Position numbers and translations under genes: made by a program. A DNA stretch of 64,000 nt from Salinispirillum marinum (GTDB taxonomy: Bacteria; Pseudomonadota; Gammaproteobacteria; Pseudomonadales; Natronospirillaceae). Location of the stretch: the NCBI RefSeq assembly GCF_042651565.1, contig NZ_JBHSDF010000004.1. One strand, given 5' to 3'. A model generated the notes under the pieces. It saw nothing but the letters and a program-made list of their open reading frames with translations, was not told the DNA's origin and ran no database searches. Shown in pieces: positions 1 to 8,004 of this stretch (within the stretch, counting starts at the first letter, position 1; each line of letters starts with the position of its first letter).

Positions 1-62
1 ATACAGGCTAAGCTGTGACGTTCTGTTTAATAACCAAAAAAATTCTACGCAGACACCGACTT

Positions 63-839
63 ATGCTGACCTATACATCCTATTTAAACATCGACGAACT
101 GTTGAATTTACAACAGCCGGTGTCCAAACCGGTTGAACATGATGAAACCTTGTTCATCATCATTCATCAAACCTACGAACTGTGGTTTAAGCAATTACTG
201 CACGAAATCGACTTCGTTCAGCGGTCACTGGCTAAAGGTGACACATCACGCGCCGCCCATACATTGAAACGCATCTTGAAGATCATGAAAACCTTGGTGG
301 GCCAAGTGGATATACTGGAAACCATGACGCCATTGGAGTTTGCCAGCTTCCGTACCTTTTTGGCCTCGTCCAGCGGTTTTCAAAGTTACCAATTTCGCGC
401 CTTTGAATTTGCCTTGGGTTACAAACGTCTGGAACCCCTGAAACACCAACCCGAAGACAGTCCGGCCACTGAACTGCTCAAACACTACCTGTTACAACCC
501 AGCCTTTGGCAGCAATTTCTCATGCTGTTGGCGCAACGCAACTACGCCATTCCCGAAACTGTCTTAGCGGTGACAGAAACCGCAACCGAACCGAATGAAG
601 ACATACAAGCGGTGTTGTTGGAGGTTTATCGAAACATCCCGGACTTGACCTTGATCATGGAGCTGCTCGTCGATCTCGACGAAGGCTTACAGGAATGGCG
701 GTATCGCCATGTGCAAATGGTTCGCCGCACCATAGGTAGCAAAATGGGTACGGGGGGAAGCGACGGCGTAGGTTATTTACAAACCACCTTGTTCAAACCG
801 GTATTCCCGGATTTATGGGCCATTCGCGCACAGTTTTAA
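63..839 (+). CDS. kynA: Tryptophan 2,3-dioxygenase
   Basis: Heme enzyme that opens the indole ring of L-tryptophan to give N-formylkynurenine, the first step of the kynurenine pathway in the cytoplasm. The family block HDE-LFII-HQ-YELWFKQ-LHE is seen at about residues 26-48. The substrate-pocket segment FRTFL-SSGFQSYQFR is at about 94-111. The C-terminal RYRHVQMVRRTIG segment carries the likely heme-ligand histidine, followed by the GTGGS-GV-YL signature. The ATG at 63 gives 258 residues, a normal bacterial length, and matches the usual family N-terminus; an in-frame GTG at 15 would add 16 residues unlike the family. kynU follows after a 12-base gap, so the two are probably cotranscribed. Family is clear; the start is slightly uncertain because no strong ribosome binding site is visible. 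Confidence 0.93.
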   Translation: MLTYTSYLNIDELLNLQQPVSKPVEHDETLFIIIHQTYELWFKQLLHEIDFVQRSLAKGDTSRAAHTLKRILKIMKTLVGQVDILETMTPLEFASFRTFLASSSGFQSYQFRAFEFALGYKRLEPLKHQPEDSPATELLKHYLLQPSLWQQFLMLLAQRNYAIPETVLAVTETATEPNEDIQAVLLEVYRNIPDLTLIMELLVDLDEGLQEWRYRHVQMVRRTIGSKMGTGGSDGVGYLQTTLFKPVFPDLWAIRAQF

Positions 840-851
840 CGGAGCATGATG

Positions 852-2039
852 ATGAACAAAGACACTATGGATTGGTCGGATACCGCACGCCACCTGCAAC
901 AACATTATCAAACCTTCAACGTCAGTGACCGAATACTGCTTACCGGGCATTCCCACCAAGCCTGGCCAGACGTGGCGCGTGAAGGTCAACTACTGGCGTT
1001 CGAGCACGCAGCACTGCATGTGGATGACAAATGGCAGCACGCCTTTATTCAAGCGGAACAGGTACGGAAAGGCTTTGCTGAACGGCTGGGTGACTCCCGT
1101 GGTGAATATGTACTGGGTCAAAACACGCAAGAATTGCTCGTGCGGTGGTTGTCAGCTCTGCCTTTGATCAGCAAACCACACATAGTGACCACCGATGGTG
1201 AATTCCATTCCATGCGACGCCTGTTGGCGCGTTTGAACGAAACCGACATTACTGTGACTCGGGTCGCAACGGAACCCGTGGATACACTCGCCGAGCGTTT
1301 ATGGCATGCCTGCACAGAGCAAACCGCAGCGCTATTGTGTTCCATGGTTTTATTCCAAACCGGGCAGATTGTGCCACACCTTAACGCCTTGGCGGAGCGC
1401 TGTGCCGAACGTGAGCTGCCACTGCTGTTGGACGCTTACCATCTGGTCAACGCCCTGCCCTTTACCATGGACGAAGCGTTACCCGACAGTACGTTTATCG
1501 TGGGTGGTGGCTATAAATACTGCCAACTTGGCGAAGGTAATTGCTTTCTGCGAGTACCGAAGAACTGTAACTGGCGGCCTCTGGTGACTGGCTGGTACGC
1601 CGAATTTGCCCATCTGAGCGCGGCACCCGGCAACTCCGTCCCTTACGGCACAGGTCGCTGGGCTTTTGAAGGTTCAACGTACGACCCTACCAGCCATTAT
1701 CGCGCCGCACGCGTTTGGCAGTTCTTCGCTGAACAACAACTCGACGTAGCGAAATTGCGATCGATCAATACAGCTCAATTGAGTTTTTTACGTGCCCAAT
1801 TAGCGCAATATCGCTGGCCTCAAGATGTCCTTCTGCCAACGGAACCCTTGACGGCACTGGGTGGGTTTCTGGTCATCAAAACCCCGCAAGCGGAAGACTG
1901 GGTACACAGGCTTCGTGCACAAGGTATCTGGTGTGACAGTCGAGGCGATAGCTTGCGCCTTGGTCCAGCGCCCTACGTCACGGAAACACAATTACAGAGC
2001 GCCGCCGAAGGTTTGCACCGGGTAGCTAATTCGTCCTAA
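852..2039 (+). CDS. kynU: Kynureninase
   Basis: PLP-dependent class V aminotransferase-fold enzyme that splits kynurenine to anthranilate and alanine. The likely PLP lysine lies in the GGGYKYC segment at about residue 222, and the DAYHL segment upstream fits the cofactor-binding aspartate region. Length is 395 residues, within the usual range. Three consecutive ATG codons start at 846; the third is chosen because the GGAG ribosome binding site at 841-844 is then correctly spaced. It lies just behind kynA, which supports the assignment. No kynurenine formamidase gene is visible next to the pair, so that step would be encoded left of the window or elsewhere. The sequence belongs to a divergent kynureninase-like branch, so a related hydrolase is a minor alternative. 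Confidence 0.85.
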   Translation: MNKDTMDWSDTARHLQQHYQTFNVSDRILLTGHSHQAWPDVAREGQLLAFEHAALHVDDKWQHAFIQAEQVRKGFAERLGDSRGEYVLGQNTQELLVRWLSALPLISKPHIVTTDGEFHSMRRLLARLNETDITVTRVATEPVDTLAERLWHACTEQTAALLCSMVLFQTGQIVPHLNALAERCAERELPLLLDAYHLVNALPFTMDEALPDSTFIVGGGYKYCQLGEGNCFLRVPKNCNWRPLVTGWYAEFAHLSAAPGNSVPYGTGRWAFEGSTYDPTSHYRAARVWQFFAEQQLDVAKLRSINTAQLSFLRAQLAQYRWPQDVLLPTEPLTALGGFLVIKTPQAEDWVHRLRAQGIWCDSRGDSLRLGPAPYVTETQLQSAAEGLHRVANSS

Positions 2040-2049
2040 ATAAAGAGCG

Positions 2050-3000
2050 CTATAAGGCACTGAATACATATACTCCATAGCCCAGTATCAGTGCTAACCC
2101 TTCCCAGCGCGTCAACCGTTTTCCGGTGTACAGAAAGACCAACACCAACAACGCACTGCCCAGCATGACCCATTGGTCAATGTGTAAAATGCGCTCGGGC
2201 ACCGGCAAAGGCTGCAGCAAGGCCGAAACACCCAAAATACCTAAGGCGTTAAAAATATTGCTGCCCAACACGTTACCGATCGCTACATCGGCCTGCCGAC
2301 GTATGGCCGCTAACACTGAAATGGATAACTCCGGCAACGATGTGCCAACCGCCACCAAGGTCAAGCCAATGACCGCTTCCGAGATGCCAATGGATTCTGC
2401 GATACCGATGGCGCCATATAAAAAAACACGCGACCCAACCACCAATAAGGCCAAACCTAAGATTACGGATGCGACCGTCCACAGCATGGATACGGGTATC
2501 GCCGTTACCGCTTCACTTTCTGCCTTATGCACCTCCGCTGAAGGCACTGTCTCATCACGTTCGGTAACATAAGCCCAAATCAAATAGGCCAGCAATGCGG
2601 CCAGCAACAGCGCGGCGTCTAAACGCACCAAGCCCTGCCCACCAATCAATATCATGCACAGAACCGTCGCGATGATCATCATCACGCCGTCACGCCGCAA
2701 GACCAAAGGCTTAACGTTCATGGGTGAAATTAACGCACAAATACCCAAAATCAATAAGATGTTGCCAATATTACTGCCGACCACATTACCTACTGCAATG
2801 TCCGGTTGACCGTTTATGGCCGCATCGACCGACACCGCCAACTCCGGCGCAGAGGTGCCAAATCCTACGATGATCAAGCCACTGAGCAACGGCGAAACAC
2901 CCAATCGTTTGGCCGCCGCCAATGCGCCACGAATCAACAACTCACCCCCACCGGTCAGCAGCAAGACGCCCAATATTATGGTTACGATGTACAAGCTCAT
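2050..3000 (-). CDS. Calcium/sodium antiporter (CaCA family, YrbG-like)
   Basis: Inner-membrane exchanger with two homologous halves of about five hydrophobic segments each. The diagnostic alpha repeats are both present: GFGTSAPELAVS followed by GNVVGSNIGN in the first half, and AVGTSLPELSIS followed by GNVLGSNIFN in the second. The acidic residues in the PEL motifs are the expected ion ligands. A charged loop near the middle joins the halves. Length, 316 residues, is typical of the YrbG group. The ATG is preceded by AAGGAG. The gene converges on kynU with a gap of only ten bases. Transport of Ca2+ against Na+ is the family role; the actual ion pair cannot be read from the sequence. Confidence 0.9.
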   Translation of the reverse strand: MSLYIVTIILGVLLLTGGGELLIRGALAAAKRLGVSPLLSGLIIVGFGTSAPELAVSVDAAINGQPDIAVGNVVGSNIGNILLILGICALISPMNVKPLVLRRDGVMMIIATVLCMILIGGQGLVRLDAALLLAALLAYLIWAYVTERDETVPSAEVHKAESEAVTAIPVSMLWTVASVILGLALLVVGSRVFLYGAIGIAESIGISEAVIGLTLVAVGTSLPELSISVLAAIRRQADVAIGNVLGSNIFNALGILGVSALLQPLPVPERILHIDQWVMLGSALLVLVFLYTGKRLTRWEGLALILGYGVYVFSAL

Positions 3001-3190
3001 GGTTCAACTCCTTAAATGTGTGGACCAAACGCAACGATTGCCGGGGGAGCCATCTTGATCTTTGATCCATCGAAAGTACATACGACCTATAAAATATTAA
3101 GCGTGCCGACAACCACAGATTTTGAGCACTGTTCTGGCTTTCGTTCAGTAATCTCTTATAATGACCTGCGCGGACAGTCAGGAGTGGCTC

Positions 3191-4021
3191 ATGAAAGAGC
3201 GGGCACAGCATTTATTGAGTATGGTCGAACGTGATATCGCGGCGAATCGACTGATTCTTCCTTCGTTACCCGAAGTCGCTATGCGGGTACGCGAACTCAC
3301 GGCCGACCCGGACTGTAAGGTCCATGTACTCGAACATGAAGTTGCCAAAGATGCCGCCATTGCCGCGCGCTTACTAAAAGTCGCCAACAGCTCTGCTTTG
3401 TTACGCGGCAGCCCGCTCACCTCGCTCCGCCAAGCCATAACCAGCCTTGGCTTTAATTTGGTGCGCTCCCTCGTCACGCAATTAGCGATTCTGCAAACCA
3501 TGCAATCAAGCAGCGATAAAGATCGCCTGCGCGGTTTTGTGGCTGGTGGCCTGCGCATCAGTGCCTTATGTCATACGCTGGCTGGACAACACGCGCAACT
3601 AGACCCTGAACTGGCTGCCCTGGGCGGATTACTGCATGATATTGGTAAACTGCCACTGCGTGACTTTCTGGAGCGTCAGGCGGAGCTATCGCCTACCGAA
3701 CGGATGCAATTTGAACAAATTTTGCACCCACAAGTGGGTGCCATCATGCTGCGGCGCTGGCAGATGACCGATGACTTGGTGCGCATGGCGCGCGAACATG
3801 AACGGATTATGCGCGAAACCGGGGAAGAAACGCCGGACTATGTGGACGTGGTGATCGCCGCAAACTTGCTGCATTACGGCACCGAAAAAGGTCGCTATGC
3901 GCAGTATGCGGACGCCACCGTCCCAGCCTTAATTAAATGCACTAACGGCGCATTAAGTGCGGAAGCACAGCAAAGCACGGAAGAACGCATGGAATTGGCA
4001 CTGGCGCTAATCAGCGCCTAA
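3191..4021 (+). CDS. HDOD domain protein
   Basis: Cytoplasmic protein of 276 residues made almost wholly of an HDOD domain, a catalytically uncertain relative of HD phosphohydrolases found in signalling proteins. Visible blocks are LPSLPEVAMRVREL, then AARLLKVANSSALLRG, SLRQAITSLGFN and GGLLHDIGKLPL. No receiver or other output domain is attached. The ATG at 3191 is chosen because a GGAG lies ten bases upstream; an in-frame ATG at 3161 would put that site inside the gene. The gene converges on rlmKL. Members often take part in motility, stress or two-component signalling, but nothing here points to a partner. Confidence 0.87.
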   Translation: MKERAQHLLSMVERDIAANRLILPSLPEVAMRVRELTADPDCKVHVLEHEVAKDAAIAARLLKVANSSALLRGSPLTSLRQAITSLGFNLVRSLVTQLAILQTMQSSSDKDRLRGFVAGGLRISALCHTLAGQHAQLDPELAALGGLLHDIGKLPLRDFLERQAELSPTERMQFEQILHPQVGAIMLRRWQMTDDLVRMAREHERIMRETGEETPDYVDVVIAANLLHYGTEKGRYAQYADATVPALIKCTNGALSAEAQQSTEERMELALALISA

Positions 4022-4038
4022 TGCCCCCACTGTTTGAA

Positions 4039-6186
4039 CTAATCCCGGTGTTTAATCAACCAACAACCATGGATTTTCTGGTTGCGTTCAAAGTCTGCTG
4101 GAATGGACTTCTGTCGATAGTCTTGCACGTCATAGTCCGCCATTATCTCGTCGTCCATTTTGAACTTACGGAAATTGTTGGAAAACACCAGCGTTCCGCC
4201 CGGCACTAAGACCTTCATGGCGTTGTGAATTAACTGTTGATGATCACGTTGCACATCGAAGTGGTCACGCATGCGTTTCGAGTTACTGAACGTTGGCGGG
4301 TCGAGAAAGATCAGATCGTATTTACTCTGCGCGTCAGCCAGCCATTCCACCACATCCGCCTGAATAAAGTTATATCGGGCCGGTTGCAATCTATTCAAGC
4401 GAAAGTTTTCCTTAGCCCATTCTAAATAGGTGTTCGATAAATCCACGCTGTCGACCCGAGAAGCACCGCCTAATGCGGCATGCACACTGGCTGCGCCGGT
4501 GTAGCAAAAGAGGTTCAGTACCACTTTGTTTTTCGCCTGTTGTTGCAACCACCAACGCATAGACCGATGATCCAGAAACAACCCGGTGTCCAGATAATCG
4601 GTCAGATTGATGATGAAGCGTGCGCCGTGCTCGAACACAATTTGATCATTACCCGTGCTGCGCTGGTCGTCCTGCTTTTCGTATTGGCTGCTGCCTTTCT
4701 GCTGCTTGCGTTGTTTCAGCACCACCTGATCGGCCGGTATATTCAACACTTCGGGCAACGTCATCAAAGCCGAGTTCAAACGCTTTTGCGCAATGGTCGG
4801 GTCGATATCTTTCGGCGGCGCGTATTCCTGCACGTGCAGCCAGTCACCGTAACGGTCAACGGCAATAGAATATTCGGGAATATCGGCATCGTACACGCGG
4901 TATGCATTGGTGATGCCGCTTTTAATGAAGGGCTTGAGCTTGCGCAGATTTTTGGTGATGCGGTTTGCCAAGTCTTCGGCCAGCACTTTAGCGGGCCGTT
5001 CTTTCTGCGCCAACGAATCAAAGCGGAACAGTTTACAGTCCAAGTCGCCATTCATCAGACGATATTCTTTACTGTAATAGAGGTTCGACAGCGTGATAGG
5101 CACGTCCGCCTGGGTAAAAATAGCACCCCGAAAAACATCCGAGAGCGAACTCATGAAGGCACCAAGTGCCTCGTACAACGGCTTCAGTTCAGCCACCGAA
5201 CTCAGGCGTTCACCGTACGGCGGGTTACACACCACCAAACCGGCATCTGTCGGTGCTGCACCGGGCATACTGGCGATATCACAATGACTCCAGCGCGCTT
5301 CCGGCAAACCGATAGAACGCCAGTGCCGACGCGCCAAATTGAACATATCGGTATCGGCATCGTTACCCCAAAACTCAAAGCGCTTTGTGTTCTTCAACTT
5401 TTCGTCGCGGCGCTCTTCGGCTTCCGCTACGACGCTGTCCCATAGGGCTTGGTCGTGACCGAGCCAGCGCCGTGCCAAGTTGTCCTGGCGCAGTAAGCCG
5501 GGCGCCCAGTCAAAGGCCATTAACGCGCCTTCAATCAATAAAGTGCCTGACCCACACATGGGGTCAACCAACTGCACCGCGGCTTTATCACTGGCCACCA
5601 GCTCAGGCCAGCCAGCCCGAATGAGCACCGCTGCACCCAGATTTTCCCGCAACGGCGCTTTCGCACCCGGCTGGCGATAACCACGATGATGCAAGCTTTG
5701 CGCATTGATTTCGATGCCGACCGTACCCAAACCCTTATGCAGATTAACCACTATGTTGATGTCAGGGTCATCGCTCACGCTGGGGCGCACACCGTGCGAA
5801 GCCATGAAAAAATCGACAATTTGATCTTTTACCCACTGAGCGCCGAACTGGGTATTGCGTAAATCCTCGGTACGACCCGAAAACCGGACCTTAAGCGTAC
5901 CGTTAGGGTGCATATGGTCGGCCCAAGCAACACCTTGGATAAGGTCACGTAACTCATCCTGATTCGCCGCTTTACCGGCAGCCACTTGCAGGGTTACACG
6001 AGACGCCAAACGACTCCACAGCACCACCTCATAACCAAAGTTTAAAGAACCTGTGGCCTGAACGCCGGCATGCCCGATTTTTACATCGCGTGCACCCAAA
6101 GACGTTAGCTCGTCGGCTAATAAAGGTTCAATGAAGGTGGGACAAGCAATGAACCAGGATAAATCAGCGGTGTTGTTTAGATGCAT
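4039..6186 (-). CDS. rlmL: Bifunctional 23S rRNA methyltransferase RlmKL
   Basis: Fused enzyme that methylates 23S rRNA at G2445 (N2, N-terminal RlmL half) and G2069 (N7, C-terminal RlmK half) by E. coli numbering, during large-subunit assembly. A THUMP RNA-binding region covers roughly residues 50-165. The first methyltransferase shows DPMCGSGTLLIEG near residue 210 and the catalytic NPPYGERL motif further on. The second shows FCYTGAASVHAAL and LDPPTFSNS in its SAM-binding fold. Length, 715 residues, agrees with the E. coli fused protein of about 700. It is a single gene converging on the HDOD gene. A 321-residue open frame on the opposite strand is only a shadow of this coding sequence. Confidence 0.96.
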   Translation of the reverse strand: MHLNNTADLSWFIACPTFIEPLLADELTSLGARDVKIGHAGVQATGSLNFGYEVVLWSRLASRVTLQVAAGKAANQDELRDLIQGVAWADHMHPNGTLKVRFSGRTEDLRNTQFGAQWVKDQIVDFFMASHGVRPSVSDDPDINIVVNLHKGLGTVGIEINAQSLHHRGYRQPGAKAPLRENLGAAVLIRAGWPELVASDKAAVQLVDPMCGSGTLLIEGALMAFDWAPGLLRQDNLARRWLGHDQALWDSVVAEAEERRDEKLKNTKRFEFWGNDADTDMFNLARRHWRSIGLPEARWSHCDIASMPGAAPTDAGLVVCNPPYGERLSSVAELKPLYEALGAFMSSLSDVFRGAIFTQADVPITLSNLYYSKEYRLMNGDLDCKLFRFDSLAQKERPAKVLAEDLANRITKNLRKLKPFIKSGITNAYRVYDADIPEYSIAVDRYGDWLHVQEYAPPKDIDPTIAQKRLNSALMTLPEVLNIPADQVVLKQRKQQKGSSQYEKQDDQRSTGNDQIVFEHGARFIINLTDYLDTGLFLDHRSMRWWLQQQAKNKVVLNLFCYTGAASVHAALGGASRVDSVDLSNTYLEWAKENFRLNRLQPARYNFIQADVVEWLADAQSKYDLIFLDPPTFSNSKRMRDHFDVQRDHQQLIHNAMKVLVPGGTLVFSNNFRKFKMDDEIMADYDVQDYRQKSIPADFERNQKIHGCWLIKHRD

Positions 6187-6572
6187 TTCGTATGTAAACC
6201 AGTTTTTTAGAAAAAAGCGCTATAAAAAATAACGAGACAAAGTTGGCACGAATTTTAAAGCTTCGACAAATCAGTCGGTTACAGCTTGATGAAGTTTTTA
6301 GATGTTATTCGCCTAAAAAGAACGCTTCTTAGACCGCAATAGCATTCGACACTTACCCCAAGCCTGCCGTAAAAATGAACCTAGCTTGTGGCATTGCAGT
6401 CGCCACCAGCCCTCTATGAACCCTCGCTCAACATCTGGCATCGGGTTCTTCTCACGTGTCGCGGTACCCCAGTGGTGCCCATTAAGGAAAGGAGTATAGC
6501 AGGAACATTGCGTATTTCCGCTCAGATTGAGCAGTTCCCTGAACATCTTCGACAAGCATGAGGTCGACTTTT
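6187..6572. other. Intergenic region between rlmKL and rmf
   Basis: These 386 bases separate two divergent genes and should hold the promoters of both. The first 70 bases are AT-rich, as expected for the rlmKL promoter, but no convincing -35/-10 pair could be fixed by eye. The rmf side is long, which is common for this stationary-phase gene. An 80-codon frame on the minus strand (6313-6555) has no recognisable family and a TTG start, so it is not called as a gene. A short AAGGAAAGGAG run at about 6485 has no open frame behind it. Confidence 0.5.
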
Positions 6573-6800
6573 ATGAAAAGACAGAAACGTGATCGTAACG
6601 ATAGAGCTTATCAGCGTGGATATCTGGCAGGCTTGGAGGGGCGATCAAAGTCGTTATGTCCAAAGCAGGATGGTGCGGAGCACCAGGAATGGATGAACGG
6701 ATGGCGTGAAGGCCGTGACGATATGTGGAACGGTTTCCAAGGTGCCAGTGCCGTACATAAACTGAACAGAGTCGTATATCACCAAATTCATCAGGGTTAG
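6573..6800 (+). CDS. rmf: Ribosome modulation factor
   Basis: Small basic protein of 75 residues that dimerises 70S ribosomes into inactive 100S particles in stationary phase or starvation. The N-terminus MKRQKRDRNDRAYQRGYLAG and the following GRSKSLCP are the family signature, and the tail WMNGWREGRDDMWNGF is also typical. Length is somewhat above that of E. coli Rmf (55), with an extra C-terminal tail. The ATG at 6573 fits the known N-terminus and has an AGG at 6561-6563; the upstream in-frame ATG at 6558 is less likely. It is a single gene, convergent with pyrD, with a stem-loop between them. Confidence 0.94.
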   Translation: MKRQKRDRNDRAYQRGYLAGLEGRSKSLCPKQDGAEHQEWMNGWREGRDDMWNGFQGASAVHKLNRVVYHQIHQG

Positions 6801-6817
6801 TATTTTCCCCAAACCTC

Positions 6818-6840
6818 GCAGGCCGCATGACGCGGCCTGC
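6818..6840. terminator. Stem-loop between rmf and pyrD
   Basis: A perfect 9-bp GC-rich stem (GCAGGCCGC with GCGGCCTGC) and a five-base loop lie 18 bases after the rmf stop and 40 bases after the pyrD stop on the other strand. It could end both convergent transcripts. The T-run that should follow is poor on both strands, so termination efficiency is uncertain. Confidence 0.55.
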
Positions 6841-6880
6841 TGCTGGTAACCTGCCTTTTCCCCTTATTAGAAAGTTTCTT

Positions 6881-7894
6881 TTATCCGTTCAGCGCTTCTT
6901 GTATGTCTTTTATCAAGCCTGGACCCCGATAGATAAAACCGGAATACACCTGCACCAAAGCCGCACCCACGTCTATTTTTGCGCGGGCACTGTCGCCATC
7001 CGTGATGCCACCTACCCCGATTACCGGCATGCTACCAGCCAGTGCACGGGTCAATACACTTAAGGCATGCGTGGCCGCGACCGCTAAGGGTTTACCGCTT
7101 AGCCCACCGGCTTCTTCTGCATACTCTACGCCATTCACGCCGGGCCGTTCGATGGTGGTGTTGGTAGCGATCGCACCATCAACCCCGGCTTGTTGCAGTG
7201 AAGCAGCCACCGAACGAATATCATCATCGCTCATATCGGGCGCAATTTTCACCAACACAGGAACCGTTTTCCCGTGTTCTTGCGACAGCCGCTCCCGCTC
7301 TGCCATCAGCGTTTGCAACAAGGCATCCAACATGGCACCAAATTGCAAAGCACGTAAACCCGGCGTGTTGGGCGAAGATAAATTCACCGTGATGTAATCG
7401 GCATGGGGATAAACTGCCCGCAAACAAATCAAATAGTCATCAGCAGCGTTCTCGACCGGCGTCACCGCATTTTTGCCAATATTGACGCCCACAATGCCCT
7501 TGAAGCGTCGCTTTTTCAGATTCGCCACCATGTGCTCAACACCCTTGTTGTTGAACCCCATACGGTTGATGATGGCCTGTGCGTCGGGCAAGCGGAACAG
7601 CCGGGGTAATGGATTTCCCGGCTGCGGCAATGGGGTAACGGTACCCACTTCAATATGGCCAAAACCGAGTGCACCCAAGGCATCAATGTAGTCGCCATTT
7701 TTGTCCAAACCGGCGGCTAAACCAACCTGATTGGGAAAACTCAAACCCAATAATTCAACGGGATGCGCTGGCACTTTAGGTGCCACCAAGGAGAGCAAAC
7801 CCAGACGATTAAGCGCACCTAACGCATCCAAGCTAAGGTCGTGCGAAGTTTCTGGCGTCAGACTGAATAATAATGGCTGTAGAAGGTGGTACAT
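6881..7894 (-). CDS. pyrD: Dihydroorotate dehydrogenase (quinone), class 2
   Basis: Membrane-associated flavoenzyme that oxidises dihydroorotate to orotate and passes electrons to quinone in pyrimidine synthesis. The N-terminal helix region (MYHLLQPLLFSLTPETSHDLSLDAL) typical of class 2 enzymes is present. FMN-barrel motifs follow: GLAAGLDKNGDYID, the NRMGFNNKG substrate loop, NLSSPNTPGLR with the catalytic serine region, and GVGGI near the C-terminus. Length, 337 residues, matches E. coli PyrD (336). The single gene is convergent with rmf, an arrangement also common in gammaproteobacteria. Confidence 0.96.
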   Translation of the reverse strand: MYHLLQPLLFSLTPETSHDLSLDALGALNRLGLLSLVAPKVPAHPVELLGLSFPNQVGLAAGLDKNGDYIDALGALGFGHIEVGTVTPLPQPGNPLPRLFRLPDAQAIINRMGFNNKGVEHMVANLKKRRFKGIVGVNIGKNAVTPVENAADDYLICLRAVYPHADYITVNLSSPNTPGLRALQFGAMLDALLQTLMAERERLSQEHGKTVPVLVKIAPDMSDDDIRSVAASLQQAGVDGAIATNTTIERPGVNGVEYAEEAGGLSGKPLAVAATHALSVLTRALAGSMPVIGVGGITDGDSARAKIDVGAALVQVYSGFIYRGPGLIKDIQEALNG

Positions 7895-8004
7895 GCGGGG
7901 CTCCCGTTTAGACTGCGCGGATTATAGCCTCTCGCATGGGCGTCGGTCACGAATGGCTCCAAAAAAACCTGTCTCCCCCTATGTAACAACAGAATCTCGT
8001 TTGA

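Noticed and set aside
4480..5445. 321-codon open frame on the plus strand
   Set aside because: It lies fully inside rlmKL on the other strand and reads as low-quality protein rich in His, Gln and Phe; a shadow frame.
6313..6555. 80-codon frame on the minus strand upstream of rmf
   Set aside because: It starts with TTG, has no recognisable family, poor ribosome site and odd composition. Not enough support for a gene.
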